Origin: Amaranthus tricolor
Taxonomy: Eukaryota; Streptophyta; Magnoliopsida; Caryophyllales; Amaranthaceae
Assembly: GCF_026212465.1 (NCBI RefSeq)
Contig: NC_080051.1
Span: forward strand, 1,637,001 to 1,701,000
Direction of reading: 5' to 3'
DNA: 64,000 nucleotides
Shown piece after piece: positions 13,552 to 29,800 of this stretch (positions are counted from its first letter, which is position 1; every line of letters starts with the position of its first letter). Below the pieces are notes generated by a model. It saw nothing but the letters and a program-made list of their open reading frames with translations. It searched no databases and was not told where the DNA came from. The translations under genes and the position numbers were made by a program.

Positions 13552-15717
13552 TTAAGAATAATGAACGATGAAGAATGAACAAGGATCAATGATCAATGAA
13601 GAATGAACGATGAAGAATGAACAAGGATTAATGGTCAATGACGAATGAACGATGAAGAATGAACAAGGATCAATGATCAATGAAGAATGAACGATGAAGA
13701 ATGAACAAGGATCAATGATCAATGAAGAATGAACGACGAAGAATGAACAAGGATTAATGGTCAATGACGAATGAACGATGAAGAATGAACAAGGATCAAT
13801 GATCAATGACGAATGAACGATGAAGAATGAACAAGGATCAATGATCAATGAAGAATGAACGATGAAGAATGAACAAGGAGTAATGGTCAATGACGAATGA
13901 ACGATGAAGAATGAACAAGGATCAATGATCAATGACGAATGAACGATGAAGAATGAACAAGGATCAATGATCAATGAAGAATGAACGATGAAGAATGAAC
14001 AAGGATCAATTCTCAATGAAGAATGAACGATGAAGAATGAACAAGGATTAATGGTCAATGACGAATGAACGATGAAGAATGAACAAGGATCAATGATCAA
14101 TGAAGAATGAACGATGAAGAATGAACAAGGAGTAATGGTCAATGACGAATGAACGATGAAGAATGAACAAGGATCAATGATCAATGACGAATGAACGATG
14201 AAGAATGAACAAGGATTAATGGTTAATGACGAATTAACGATGAAGAATGAACAAGGATCAATGATCAATGAAGAATGAACGATGAAGATTGAACAAGGAT
14301 CAATGATCAATGAAGAATGAACGATGAAGAATGAACAAGGATTAATGGTCAATGACGAATGCACGATGAAGAATGAACAAGGATCAATGATCAATGAAGA
14401 ATGAACGATGAAGAATGAACAAGGATCAATGATCAATGAAGAATGAACGATGAAGAATGAACAAGGATCAATGATCAATGAAGAATGAACGATGAAGAAT
14501 GAACAAGGAACAATGATCAATGAAGAATGATCGATGAAGAATGAACAAGGATTAATGGTCAATGACGAATGAACGATGAAGAATGAACAAGGATCAATGC
14601 TCAATGAAGATTGAACGATGAAGAATCAACAAGGATCAATGATCAATGAAGAATGAACGATGAAGAATGAACAAGGATTAATGGTCAATGACGAATGAAC
14701 GATGAAGAATGAACAAGGATCAATGATCAATGAAGAATGAACGATGAAGAATGAACAAGGATCAATGATCAATGAAGAATGAACGACGAAGAATGAACAA
14801 GGATTAATGGTCAATGACGAATGAACGATGAAGAATGAACAAGGATCAATGATCAATGACGAATGAACGATGAAGAATGAACAAGGATCAATGATCAATG
14901 AAGAATGAACGAAGAAGAATGAACAAGGAGTAATGGTCAATGACGAATGAACGATGAAGAATGAACAAGGATCAATGATCAATGACGAATGAACGATGAA
15001 GAATGAACAAGGATCAATGATCAATGAAGAATGAACGATGAAGAATGAACAAGGATCAATTCTCAATGAAGAATGAACGATGAAGAATGAACAAGGAACA
15101 ATGATCAATGAAGAATGAACGATGAAGAATGAACAAGGATTAATGGTCAATGACGAATGAACGATGAAGAATGAACAAGGATCAATAATCAATGAAGAAT
15201 GAACGATGAAGAATGAACAAGGAGTAATGGTCAATGACGAATGAACGATGAAGAATGAACAAGGATCAATGATCAATGACGAATGAACGATGAAGAATGA
15301 ACAAGGATTAATGGTCAATGACGAATTCACGATGAAGAATGAACAAGGATCAATGATCAATGAAGAATGAACGATGAAGATTGAACAAGGATCAATGATC
15401 AATGAAGAATGAACGATGAAGAATGAACAAGGATTAATGGTCAATGACGAATGCACGATGAAGAATGAACAAGGATCAATGATCAATGAAGAATGAACGA
15501 TGAAGAATGAACAAGGATCAATGATCAATGAAGAATGAACGATGAAGAATGAACAAGGATCAATGATCAATGAAGAATGAACGATGAAGAATGAACAAGG
15601 AACAATGATCAATGAAGAATGATCGATGAAGAATGAACAAGGATTAATGGTCAATGACGAATGAACGATGAAGAATGAACAAGGATCAATGCTCAATGAA
15701 GATTGAACGATGAAGAA
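13552..15717 (-). repeat. 1,092-bp higher-order repeat pair (26 monomers each)
   Basis: Two adjacent blocks with the same monomer-variant order are offset by exactly 1,092 bp, that is 26 x 42. The marker AATCAACAAGG at about 14626 recurs at about 15718, and GATCAATGCTCAATG at 14592 recurs at 15684. The second block has one extra GGAACAATG-type monomer near 15088, and flanking boundaries differ slightly. Confidence 0.75.
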
Positions 15718-18700
15718 TCAACAAGGATCAATGATCAATGAAGAATGAACGATGAAGAATGAACAAGGATTAATGGTCAATGACGAATGAACGATGAAGA
15801 ATGAACAAGGATCAATGATCAATGAAGAATGAACGATGAAGAATGAACAAGGAGTAATGGTCAATGACGAATGAACGATGAAGAATGAACAAGGATCAAT
15901 GATCAATGACGAATGAACGATGAAGAATGAACAAGGATCAATGATCAATGAAGAATGAACGATGAAGAATGAACAAGGATCAATGATCAATGAAGAATGA
16001 ACGATGAAGAATGAATAAGGAACAATGATCAATAAAGAATGATCGATGAAGAATGAACAAGGATTAATGGTCAATGACGAATGAACGATGAAGAATGAAC
16101 AAGGAATAATGCTCAATGAAGAATGAACGATGAAGAATGAACAAGGATCAATGACCAATGAAGAATGAACGATGAAGAATGAACAAGGATTAATGGTCAA
16201 TGACGAATGAACGATGAAGAATGAACAAGGATCAATGATCAAAGACGAATGAACGATGAAGAATGAACAAGGATCAATGATCAATGAAGAATGAACGATG
16301 AAGAATGAACAAGGATCAATGATCAATGAAGAATGAACGATAAAGAATGAACAAGGATCAATTCTCAATGAAGAATGAACGATGAAGAATGAACAAGGAA
16401 CAATGATCAATGAAGAATGAACGATGAAGAATGAAGAAGGATTAATGGTCAATGACGAATGAACGATGAAGAATGAACAAGGATCAATGATCAATGAAGA
16501 ATGATCAATGAAGAATGAACGATGAAGAATGAACAAGGATTAATGGTCAATGACGAATGAACGATGAAGAATGAACAAGGATCAATGATCAAAGAAGAAT
16601 GAACGTTGAAGAATGAACAAGGATCAATGATCAATGAAGAATGAATGATGAAGAATGAACAAGGAGTAACGGTCAATGACGAATGAACGATGAAGAATGA
16701 ACAAGGATCAATGATCAATGACGAATGAACGATGAAGAATGAACAAGGATCAATGATCAATGAAGAATGAACAAGGATCAATGATCAATGACGAATAAAC
16801 GATGAAGAATGAACAAGGATTAATGGTCAATGACGAATGAACGATGAAGAATGAACAAGGATCAATGATCAAAGAAGAATGAACGATGAAGAATGAACAA
16901 GGATTAATGGTCAATGACGAATGAACGATGAAGAATGAACAAGGATCAATGATCAATGACGAATGAACGATGAAGAATGAACAAGGATCAATGATCAATG
17001 ACGAATGAACGATGAAGAATTAACAAGGATCAATGATCAATGAAGAATGAACAAGGATCAATGATCAAAGAAGAATGAACGATGAAGAATGAACAAGGAT
17101 CAATGATCAATGAAGAATGAACGATGAAGAATGAACAAGGATCAATGATCAATGAAGAATGAACGAAGAAGACTGAACAAGGATCAATTCTAAATGAAGA
17201 ATGAACGATGAAGAATGAACAAGGAACAATGATCAATGAAGAATGAACGATGAAGATTTAACAAGGATTAATGGTCAATGACGAATGAACGATGAAGAAT
17301 GAACAAGGATCAATGATCAATGAAGAATGAACGATGAAGAATGAACAAGGATCAATGATCAATGAAGAATGAACGATGAAGAATGAACAAGGATCAATGA
17401 TCAATGAAGAATGAACGATGAAGAATGAACAAGGAACAATGATCAATGAAGAATGATCGATGAAGAATGAACAAGGATTAATGGTCAATGACGAATGAAC
17501 GATGAAGAATGAACAAGGATCAATGCTCAATGAAGATTGAACGATGAAGAATCAACAAGGATCAATGATCAATGAAGAATGAACGATGAAGAATGAACAA
17601 GGATTAATGGTCAATGACGAATGAACGATGAAGAATGAACAAGGATCAATGATCAATGAAGAATGAACGATGAAGAATGAACAAGGAGTAATGGTCAATG
17701 ACGAATGAACGATGAAGAATGAACAAGGATCAATGATCAATGACGAATGAACGATGAAGAATGAACAAGGATCAATGATCAATGAAGAATGAACGATGAA
17801 GAATGAACAAGGATCAATGATCAATGAAGAATGAACGATGAAGAATGAATAAGGAACAATGATCAATGAAGAATGATCGATGAAGAATGAACAAGGATTA
17901 ATGGTCAATGATGAATGAACGATGAAGAATGAACAAGGATCAATGCTCAATGAAGAATGAACGATGAAGAATGAACAAGGATCAATGACCAATGAAGAAT
18001 GAACGATGAAGAATGAACAAGGATTAATGGTCAATGACGAATGAACGATGAAGAATGAACAAGGATCAATGATCAAAGACGAATGAACGATGAAGAATGA
18101 ACAAGGATCAATGATCAATGAAGAATGAACGATGAAGAATGAACAAGGATCAATGATCAATGAAGAATGAACGATAAAGAATGAACAAGGATCAATTCTC
18201 AATCAATAATGAACGATGAAGAATGAACAAGGAACAATGATCAATGAAGAATGAACGATGAAGAATGAAGAAGGATTAATGGTCAATGACGAATGAACGA
18301 TGAAGAATGAACAAGGATCAATGATCAATGAAGAATGATCAATGAAGAATGAACGATGAAGAATGAACAAGGATTAATGGTCAATGACGAATGAACGATG
18401 AAGAATGAACAAGGATCAATGATCAAAGAAGAATGAACGTTGAAGAATGAACAAGGATCAATGATCAATGAAGAATGAACGATGAAGAATGAACAAGGAG
18501 TAACGGTCAATGACGAATGAACGATGAAGAATGAACAAGGATCAATGATCAATGACGAATGAACGATGAAGAATGAACAAGGATCAATGATCAATGAAGA
18601 ATGAACAAGGATCAATGATCAATGACGAATAAACGATGAAGAATGAACAAGGATTAATGGTCAATGACGAATGAACGATGAAGAATGAACAAGGATCAAT

Positions 18701-19290
18701 GATCAATGAAGAATGAACGATGAAGAATGAACAAGGATTAATGGTCAATGACGAATGAACGATGAAGAATGAACAAGGATCAATGATCAATGACGAATGA
18801 ACGATGAAGAATGAACAAGGATCAATGATCAATGACGAATGAACGATGAAGAATTAACAAGGATCAATGATCAATGAAGAATGAACAAGGATCAATGATC
18901 AAAGAAGAATGAACGATGAAGAATGAACAAGGATCAATGATCAATGAAGAATGAACGATGAAGAATGAACAAGGATCAATGATCAATGAAGAATGAACGA
19001 AGAAGACTGAACAAGGATCAATTCTAAATGAAGAATGAACGATGAAGAATGAACAAGGAACAATGATCAATGAAGAATGAACGATGAAGATTTAACAAGG
19101 ATTAATGGTCAATGACGAATGAACGATGAAGAATGAACAAGGATCAATGATCAATGAAGAATGAACGATGAAGAATGAACAAGGATCAATGATCAATGAA
19201 GAATGAACGATGAAGAATGAACAAGGATTAATTCTCAATGAAGAATGAACGATGAAGAATGAACAAGGAACAATGATCAATGAAGAATGA
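15718..19290 (-). repeat. 1,834-bp higher-order repeat pair
   Basis: Variant order and frame breaks repeat with an exact 1,834-bp offset: 16491 to 18325, 16750 to 18584, 17030 to 18864 and 17258 to 19092. The rare AAGACTGAAC variant at about 17169 recurs near 19003. The second copy is shorter at its far end. The offset equals 262 x 7, in line with the 7-bp subunit, but is not a multiple of 42. Confidence 0.78.
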
Positions 19291-22200
19291 ACGATGAAGA
19301 TTTAACAAGGATTAATGGTCAATGACGAATGAACGATGAAGAATGAACAAGGATCAATGATCAAAGAAGAATGAACGATGAAGAATGAACAAGGATCAAT
19401 GATCAATGAAGAATGAACGATGAAGAATGAACAAGGATTAATGGTCAATGACGAATGAACGATGAAGAATGAACAAGGATCAATGATCAATGAATAATGA
19501 ACGATGAAGAATGAACAAGGATTAATGGTCAATGACGAATGAACGACGAAGAATGAACAAGGATCAATCATCAATGACGAATGAACGATGAAGAATGAAC
19601 AAGGATCAATGATCAATGACGAATGAACGATGAAGAATGAACAAGGATCAATGATCAATGAAGAATGAACGATGAAGAATGAACAAGGATCAATGATCAA
19701 TGAAGAATGAACGATGAAGAATGAACAAGGAACAATGATCAATGAAGAATGAACGATGAAGAATGAACAAGGATTAATGGTCAATGACGAATAAACGATC
19801 AAGAATGAACAAGGATCAATGCTCAATGAAGAATGAACGATGAAGAATGAACAAGGAGTAATGGTCAATGACGAATGAACGATGAAGAATGAACAAGGAT
19901 CAATGATCAATGACGAATGAATGATGAAGAATGAACAAGGATCAATGATCAATGAAGAATAAACAAGGATCAATGATCAATGACGAATGAACGATGAAGA
20001 ATGAACAAGGATCAATGATCAATGAAGAATGAACAAGGATCAATGATCAAAGAAGAATGAACGATGAAGAATGAACAAGGATCAATGATCAATGAAGAAT
20101 GAACGATGAAGAATGAACAAGGATTAATGGTCAATGACGAATGAACGATGAAGAATGAACAAGGATCAATGATCAATGAAGAATGAACGATGAAGAATGA
20201 ACAAGGATCAATGATCAATGAAGAATGAACGATGAAGAATGAACAAGGATTAATGGTCAATGACGAATGAACGATGAAGAATGAACAAGGATCAATGATC
20301 AATGAAGAATGAACGATGAAGAATGAACAAGGAGTAATGGTCAATGACGAATGAACGATGAAGAATGAACAAGGATCAATGATCAATGACGAATGAACGA
20401 TGAAGAATGAACAAGGATCAATGATCAATGAAGAATGAACGATGAAGAATGAACAAATGATCAATGAAGAATGAACGATAAAGAATGAACAAGGATCAAT
20501 TCTCAATGAAGAATGAACGATGAAGAATGAACAAGGAACAATGATGAATGAAGAATGAACGATGAAGAATGAAGAAGGATTAATGGTCAATGACGAATGA
20601 ACGATGAAGAATGAACAAGGATCAATGATCAATGAAGAATGATCAATGAAGAATGAACGATGAAGAATGAACAAGGATTAATGGTCAATGACGAATGAAC
20701 GATGAAGAATGAACAAGGATCAATGATCAAAGAAGAATGAACGATGAAGAATGAACAAGGATCAATGATCAATGAAGAATGAACGATGAATAATGAACAA
20801 GGATTAATGGTCAATGACGAATGAACGATGAAGAATGAACAAGGATCAATGATCAATGAATAATGAACGATGAAGAATGAACAAGGATTAATGGTCAATG
20901 ACGAATGAACGACGAAGAATGAACAAGGATCAATGATCAATGACGAATGAACGATGAAGAATGAACAAGGATCAATGATCAATGACGAATGAACGATGAA
21001 GAATGAACAAGGATCAATGATCAATGAAGAATGAACGATGAAGAATGAACAAGGATCAATGATCAATGAAGAATGAACGATGAAGAATGAACAAGGAACA
21101 ATGATCAATGAAGAATGAACGATGAAGAATGAACAAGGATTAATGGTCAATGACGAATGAACGATGAAGAATGAACAAGGATCAATGATCAATGAAGAAT
21201 GAACGATGAAGAATGAACAAGGATCAATGATCAATGAAGAATGAACGATGAAGAATGAACAAGGAACAATGATCAATGAAGAATGAACGATGAAGAATGA
21301 ACAAGGATTAATGGTCAATGACGAATGAACGATGAAGAATGAACAAGGATCAATGATCAATGAAGAATGAACGATGAAGAATGAACAAGGAGTAATGGTC
21401 AATGACGAATGAACGATGAAGAATGAACAAGGATCAATGATCAATGAAGAATAAACAAGGATCAATGATCAATGACGAATGAACGATGAAGAATGAACAA
21501 GGATCAATGATCAATGAAGAATGAACAAGTATCAAAGATCAAAGAAGAATGAACGATGAAGAATGAACAAGGATCAATGATCAATGAAGAATGAACGATG
21601 AAGAATGAACAAGGATTAATGGTCAATGACGAATGAACGATGAAGAATGAACAAGGATCAATGATCAATGAAGAATGAACGATGAAGAATGAACAAGGAT
21701 CAATGATCAATGAAGAATGAACGATGAAGAATGAACAAGGATTAATGGTCAATGACGAATGAACGATGGAGAATGAACAAGGATCAATGATCAATGAAGA
21801 ATGAACGATGAAGAATGAACAAGGAGTAATGGTCAATGACGAATGAACGATGAAGAATGAACAAGGATCAATGATCAATGACGAATGAACGATGAAGAAT
21901 GAACAAGGATCAATGATCAATGAAGAATGAACGATGAAGAATGAACAAGGATCAATGATCAATGAAGAATGAACGATAATGAATGAACAAGGATCAATTC
22001 TCAATGAAGAATGAACGATGAAGAATGAACAAGGAACAATGATCAATGAAGAATGAACGATGAAGAATGAACAAGGATCAATGATCAATGAAGAATGAAC
22101 GATGAAGAATGAACAAGGATTAATGGTCAATGACGAATGAACGATGAAGAATGAACAAGGATCAATGATCAATGAAGAATGAACGATGAAGAATGAACAA

Positions 22201-23856
22201 GGATCAATGATCAATGAAGAATGAACGATGAAGAATGAACAAGGAACAATGATCAATGAAGAATGAACGATGAAGAATGAACAAGGATTAATGGTCAATG
22301 ACGAATGAACGATGAAGAATGAACAAGGATCAATGATCAATGAAGAATGAACGATGAAGAATGAACAAGGATCAATGATCAATGAAGAATGAACGATGAA
22401 GAATGAACAAGGATTAATGGTCAATGACGAATGAACGATGAAGAATGAACAAGGATCAATGATCAATGAAGAATGAACGATGAAGAATGAACAAGGAGTA
22501 ATGGTCAATGACGAATGAACGATGAAGAATGAACAAGGATCAATGATCAATGAAGAATAAACAAGGATCAATGATCAATGACGAATGAACGATGAAGAAT
22601 GAACAAGGATCAATGATCAATGAAGAATGAACAAGTATCAAAGATCAAAGAAGAATGAACGATGAAGAATGAACAAGGATCAATGATCAATGAAGAATGA
22701 ACGATGAAGAATGAACAAGGATTAATGGTCAATGACGAATGAACGATGAAGAATGAACAAGGATCAATGATCAATGAAGAATGAACGATGAAGAATGAAC
22801 AAGGATCAATGATCAATGAAGAATGAACGATGAAGAATGAACAAGGATTAATGGTCAATGACGAATGAACGATGAAGAATGAACAAGGATCAATGATCAA
22901 TGAAGAATGAACGATGAAGAATGAACAAGGAGTAATGGTCAATGACGAATGAACGATGAAGAATGAACAAGGATCAATGATCAATGACGAATGAACGATG
23001 AAGAATGAACAAGGATCAATGATCAATGAAGAATGAACGATGAAGAATGAACAAGGATCAATGATCAATGAAGAATGAACGATAATGAATGAACAAGGAT
23101 CAATTCTCAATGAAGAATGAACGATGAAGAATGAACAAGGAACAACGATCAATGAAGAATGAACGATGAAGAATGAACAAGGATCAATGATCAATGAAGA
23201 ATGAACGATGAAGAATGAACAAGGATTAATGGTCAATGACGAATGAACGATGAAGAATGAACAAGGATCAATGATCAATGAAGAATGAACGATGAAGAAT
23301 GAACAAGGATCAATGATCGATGAAGAATGAACGATGAAGAATGAACAAGGATCAATTCTCAATGAATAATGAACGATGAACAATGAACAAGGAACAATGA
23401 TCAATGAAGAATGAACGATGAAGAATGAACAAGGATTAATGGTCAATGACGAATGAACGATGAAGAATGAACAAGGATCAATGATCAATGAAGAATGAAC
23501 GATGAAGAATGAACAAGGATCAATGATCAATGAAGAATGAACGACGAAGAATGAACAAGGATTAATGGTCAATGACGAAAGAACGATGAAGAATGAACAA
23601 GGATCAATGATCAATGACGAATGAACGATGAAGAATGAACAAGGATCAATGATCAATGAAGAATGAACGATGAAGAATGAACAAGGAGTAATGGTCAATG
23701 ACGAATGAACGATGAAGAATGAACAAGGATCAATGATCAATGACGAATGAACGATGAAGAATGAACAAGGATCAATGATCAATGAAGAATGAACGATGAA
23801 GAATGAACAAGGATTAATGGTCAATGACGAATGAACGATGAAGAATGAACAAGGAT

Positions 23857-26800
23857 CAATGATCAATGAAGAATGAACGATGAAGAATGAACAAGGAGTA
23901 ATGGTCAATGACGAATGAACGATGAAGAATGAACAAGGATCAATGATCAATGAAGAATAAACAAGGATCAATGATCAATGACGAATGAACGATGAAGAAT
24001 GAACAAGGATCAATGATCAATGAAGAATGAACAAGTATCAAAGATCAAAGAAGAATGAACGATGAAGAATGAACAAGGATCAATGATCAATGAAGAATGA
24101 ACGATGAAGAATGAACAAGGATTAATGGTCAATGACGAATGAACGATGAAGAATGAACAAGGATCAATGATCAATGAAGAATGAACGATGAAGAATGAAC
24201 AAGGATCAATGATCAATGAAGAATGAACGATGAAGAATGAACAAGGATTAATGGTCAATGACGAATGAACGATGAAGAATGAACAAGGATCAATGATCAA
24301 TGAAGAATGAACGATGAAGAATGAACAAGGAGTAATGGTCAATGACGAATGAACGATGAAGAATGAACAAGGATCAATGATCAATGACGAATGAACGATG
24401 AAGAATGAACAAGGATCAATGATCAATGAAGAATGAACGATGAAGAATGAACAAGGATCAATGATCAATGAAGAATGAACGATAATGAATGAACAAGGAT
24501 CAATTCTCAATGAAGAATGAACGATGAAGAATGAACAAGGAACAATGATCAATGAAGAATGAACGATGAAGAATGAACAAGGATCAATGATCAATGAAGA
24601 ATGAACGATGAAGAATGAACAAGGATTAATGGTCAATGACGAATGAACGATGAAGAATGAACAAGGATCAATGATCAATGAAGAATGAACGATGAAGAAT
24701 GAACAAGGATCAATGATCAATGAAGAATGAACGATGAAGAATGAACAAGGAACAATGATCAATGAAGAATGAACGATGAAGAATGAACAAGGATTAATGG
24801 TCAATGACGAATGAACGATGAAGAATGAACAAGGATCAATGATCAATGAAGAATGAACGATGAAGAATGAACAAGGATCAATGATCAATGAAGAATGAAC
24901 GATGAAGAATGAACAAGGATTAATGGTCAATGACGAATGAACGATGAAGAATGAACAAGGATCAATGATCAATGAAGAATGAACGATGAAGAATGAACAA
25001 GGAGTAATGGTCAATGACGAATGAACGATGAAGAATGAACAAGGATCAATGATCAATGAAGAATAAACAAGGATCAATGATCAATGACGAATGAACGATG
25101 AAGAATGAACAAGGATCAATGATCAATGAAGAATGAACAAGTATCAAAGATCAAAGAAGAATGAACGATGAAGAATGAACAAGGATCAATGATCAATGAA
25201 GAATGAACGATGAAGAATGAACAAGGATTAATGGTCAATGACGAATGAACGATGAAGAATGAACAAGGATCAATGATCAATGAAGAATGAACGATGAAGA
25301 ATGAACAAGGATCAATGATCAATGAAGAATGAACGATGAAGAATGAACAAGGATTAATGGTCAATGACGAATGAACGATGAAGAATGAACAAGGATCAAT
25401 GATCAATGAAGAATGAACGATGAAGAATGAACAAGGAGTAATGGTCAATGACGAATGAACGATGAAGAATGAACAAGGATCAATGATCAATGACGAATGA
25501 ACGATGAAGAATGAACAAGGATCAATGATCAATGAAGAATGAACGATGAAGAATGAACAAGGATCAATGATCAATGAAGAATGAACGATAATGAATGAAC
25601 AAGGATCAATTCTCAATGAAGAATGAACGATGAAGAATGAACAAGGAACAACGATCAATGAAGAATGAACGATGAAGAATGAACAAGGATCAATGATCAA
25701 TGAAGAATGAACGATGAAGAATGAACAAGGATTAATGGCCAATGACGAATGAACGATGAAGAATGAACAAGGATCAATGATCAATGAAGAATGAACGATG
25801 AAGAATGAACAAGGATCAATGATCGATGAAGAATGAACGATGAAGAATGAACAAGGATCAATTCTCAATGAATAATGAACGATGAAGAATGAACAAGGAA
25901 CAATGATCAATGAAGAATGAACGATGAAGAATGAACAAGGATTAATGGTCAATGACGAATGAACGATGAAGAATGAACAAGGATCAATGATCAATGAAGA
26001 ATGAACGATGAAGAATGAACAAGGATCAATGATCAATGAAGAATGAACGACGAAGAATGAACAAGGATTAATGGTCAATGACGAAAGAACGATGAAGAAT
26101 GAACAAGGATCAATGATCAATGACGAATGAACGATGAAGAATGAACAAGGATCAATGATCAATGAAGAATGAACGATGAAGAATGAACAAGGAGTAATGG
26201 TCAATGACGAATGAACGATGAAGAATGAACAAGGATCAATGATCAATGACGAATGAACGATGAAGAATGAACAAGGATCAATGATCAATGAAGAATGAAC
26301 GATGAAGAATGAACAAGGATCAATTCTCAATGAAGAATGAACGATGAAGAATGAACAAGGAACAATGATCAATGAAGAATGAACGATGAAGAATGAACAA
26401 GGATTAATGGTCAATGACGAATGAACGATGAAGAATGAACAAGGATCAATGATCAATGAAGAATGAACGATGAAGAATGAACAAGGAGTAATGGTCAATG
26501 ACGAATGAACGATGAAGAATGAACAAGGATCAATGATCAATGACGAATGAACGATGAAGAATGAATAAGGATTAATGGTCAATGACAAATTAACGATGAA
26601 GAATGAACAAGGATCAATGATACTTGAAGAATGAACGATGAAGATTGAATAAGGATCAATGATCAATGAAGAATGAACGATGAAGAATGAACAAGGATCA
26701 ATGATCAATGAAGAATGAACGATGAAGAATGAACAAGGAACAATGATCAGTGAAGAATGATCGATGAAGAATGAACAAGGATTAATGGTCAATGACGAAT

Positions 26801-29800
26801 GAACGATGAAGAATGAACAAGGATTAATGGTCAATGACGAATGAACGATGAAGAATGAACAAGGATCAATGATCAATGAAGAATGAACGATGAAGAATGA
26901 ACAAGGATTAATGGTCAATGACGAATTAACGATGAAAAATGAACAAGGATCAATGATCAATGAAGAATGAACGATGAAGATTGAACAAGGATCAATGATC
27001 AATGAAGAATGAACGATGAAGAATGAACAAGGATTAATGGTCAATGACGAATGAACGATGAAGAATGAACAAGGATCAATGATCAATGAAGAATGAACGA
27101 TGAAGAATGAACAAGGATCAATGATCAATGAAGAATGAACGATGAAGAATGAACAAGGATCAATGATCAATGAAGAATGAACGATGAAGAATGAACAAGG
27201 AACAATGATCAATGAAGAATGAACGATGAAGAATGAACAAGGATTAATGGTCAATGACGAATGAACGATGAAGAATGAACAAGGATCAATGATCAATGAA
27301 GAATGAACGATGAAGAATGAACAAGGATCAATGATCAATGAAGAATGAACGATGAAGAATGAACAAGGATTAATGGTCAATGACGAATGAACGATGAAGA
27401 ATGAACAAGGATCAATGATCAATGAAGAATGAACGATGAAGAATGAACAAGGAGTAATGGTCAATGACGAATGAACGATGAAGAATGAACAAGGATCAAT
27501 GATCAATGAAGAATAAACAAGGATCAATGATCAATGACGAATGAACGATGAAGAATGAACAAGGATCAATGATCAATGAAGAATGAACAAGTATCAAAGA
27601 TCAAAGAAGAATGAACGATGAAGAATGAACAAGGATCAATGATCAATGAAGAATGAACGATGAAGAATGAACAAGGATTAATGGTCAATGACGAATGAAC
27701 GATGAAGAATGAACAAGGATCAATGATCAATGAAGAATGAACGATGAAGAATGAACAAGGAGTAATGGTCAATGACGAATGAACGATGAAGAATGAACAA
27801 GGATCAATGATCAATGAAGAATAAACAAGGATCAATGATCAATGACGAATGAACGATGAAGAATGAACAAGGATCAATGATCAATGAAGAATGAACAAGT
27901 ATCAAAGATCAAAGAAGAATGAACGATGAAGAATGAACAAGGATCAATGATCAATGAAGAATGAACGATGAAGAATGAACAAGGATTAATGGTCAATGAC
28001 GAATGAACGATGAAGAATGAACAAGGATCAATGATCAATGAAGAATGAACGATGAAGAATGAACAAGGATCAATGATCAATGAAGAATGAACGATGAAGA
28101 ATGAACAAGGATTAATGGTCAATGACGAATGAACGATGAAGAATGAACAAGGATCAATGATCAATGAAGAATGAACGATGAAGAATGAACAAGGAGTAAT
28201 GGTCAATGACGAATGAACGATGAAGAATGAACAAGGATCAATGATCAATGACGAATGAACGATGAAGAATGAACAAGGATCAATGATCAATGAAGAATGA
28301 ACGATGAAGAATGAACAAGGATCAATGATCAATGAAGAATGAACGATAAAGAATGAACAAGGATCAATTCTCAATGAAGAATGAACGATGAAGAATGAAC
28401 AAGGAACAATGATCAATGAAGAATGAACGATGAAGAATGAACAAGGATCAATGATCAATGAAGAATGAACGATGAAGAATGAACAAGGATTAATGGTCAA
28501 TGACGAATGAACGATGAAGAATGAACAAGGATCAATGATCAATGAAGAATGAACGATGAAGAATGAACAAGGATCAATGATCAATGAAGAATGAACGATG
28601 AAGAATGAACAAGGATTAATGGTCAATGACGAATGAACAAGGATCAATGATCAATGAAGAATGAACGATGAAGAATGAACAAGGAGTAATGGTCAATGAC
28701 GAATGAACGATGAAGAATGAACAAGGATCAATGATCAATGACAAATGAACGATGAAGAATGAACAAGGATTAATGGTCAATGACAAATTAACGATGAAGA
28801 ATGAACAAGGATCAATGATACTTGAAGAATGAACGATGAAGATTGAACAAGGATCAATGATCAATGAAGAATGATCGATGAAGAATGAACAAGGATCAAT
28901 GATCAATGAAGAATGAACGATGAAGAATGAACAAGGATCAATTCTCAATGAATAATGAACGATGAAGAATGAACAAGGAACAATGATCAATGAAGAATGA
29001 ACGATGAAGAATGAACAAGGATTAATGGTCAATGACGAATGAACGATGAAGAATGAACAAGGATCAATGATCAATGAAGAATGAACGATGAAGAATGAAC
29101 AAGGATCAATGATCAATGAAGAATGAACGACGAAGAATGAACAAGGATTAATGGTCAATGACGAAAGAACGATGAAGAATGAACAAGGATCAATGATCAA
29201 TGACGAATGAACGATGAAGAATGAACAAGGATCAATGATCAATGAAGAATGAACGATGAAGAATGAACAAGGAGTAATGGTCAATGACGAATGAACGATG
29301 AAGAATGAACAAGGATCAATGATCAATGATGAATGAACGATGAAGAATGAACAAGGATCAATGATCAATGAAGAATGAACGATGAAGAATGAACAAGGAT
29401 CAATTCTCAATGAAGAATGAACGATGAAGAATGAACAAGGAACAATGATCAATGAAGAATGAACGATGAAGAATGAACAAGGATTAATGGTCAATGACGA
29501 ATGAACGATGAAGAATGAACAAGGATCAATGATCAATGAAGAATGAACGATGAAGAATGAACAAGGAGTAATGGTCAATGACGAATGAACGATGAAGAAT
29601 GAACAAGGATCAATGATCAATGACGAATGAACGATGAAGAATGAACAAGGATTAATGGTCAATGACGAATTAACGATGAAGAATGAACAAGGATCAATGA
29701 TCAATGAAGAATGAACGATGAAGATTGAACAAGGATCAATGATCAATGAAGAATGAACAATGAAGAATGAACAAGGATTAATGGTCAATGACGAATGCAC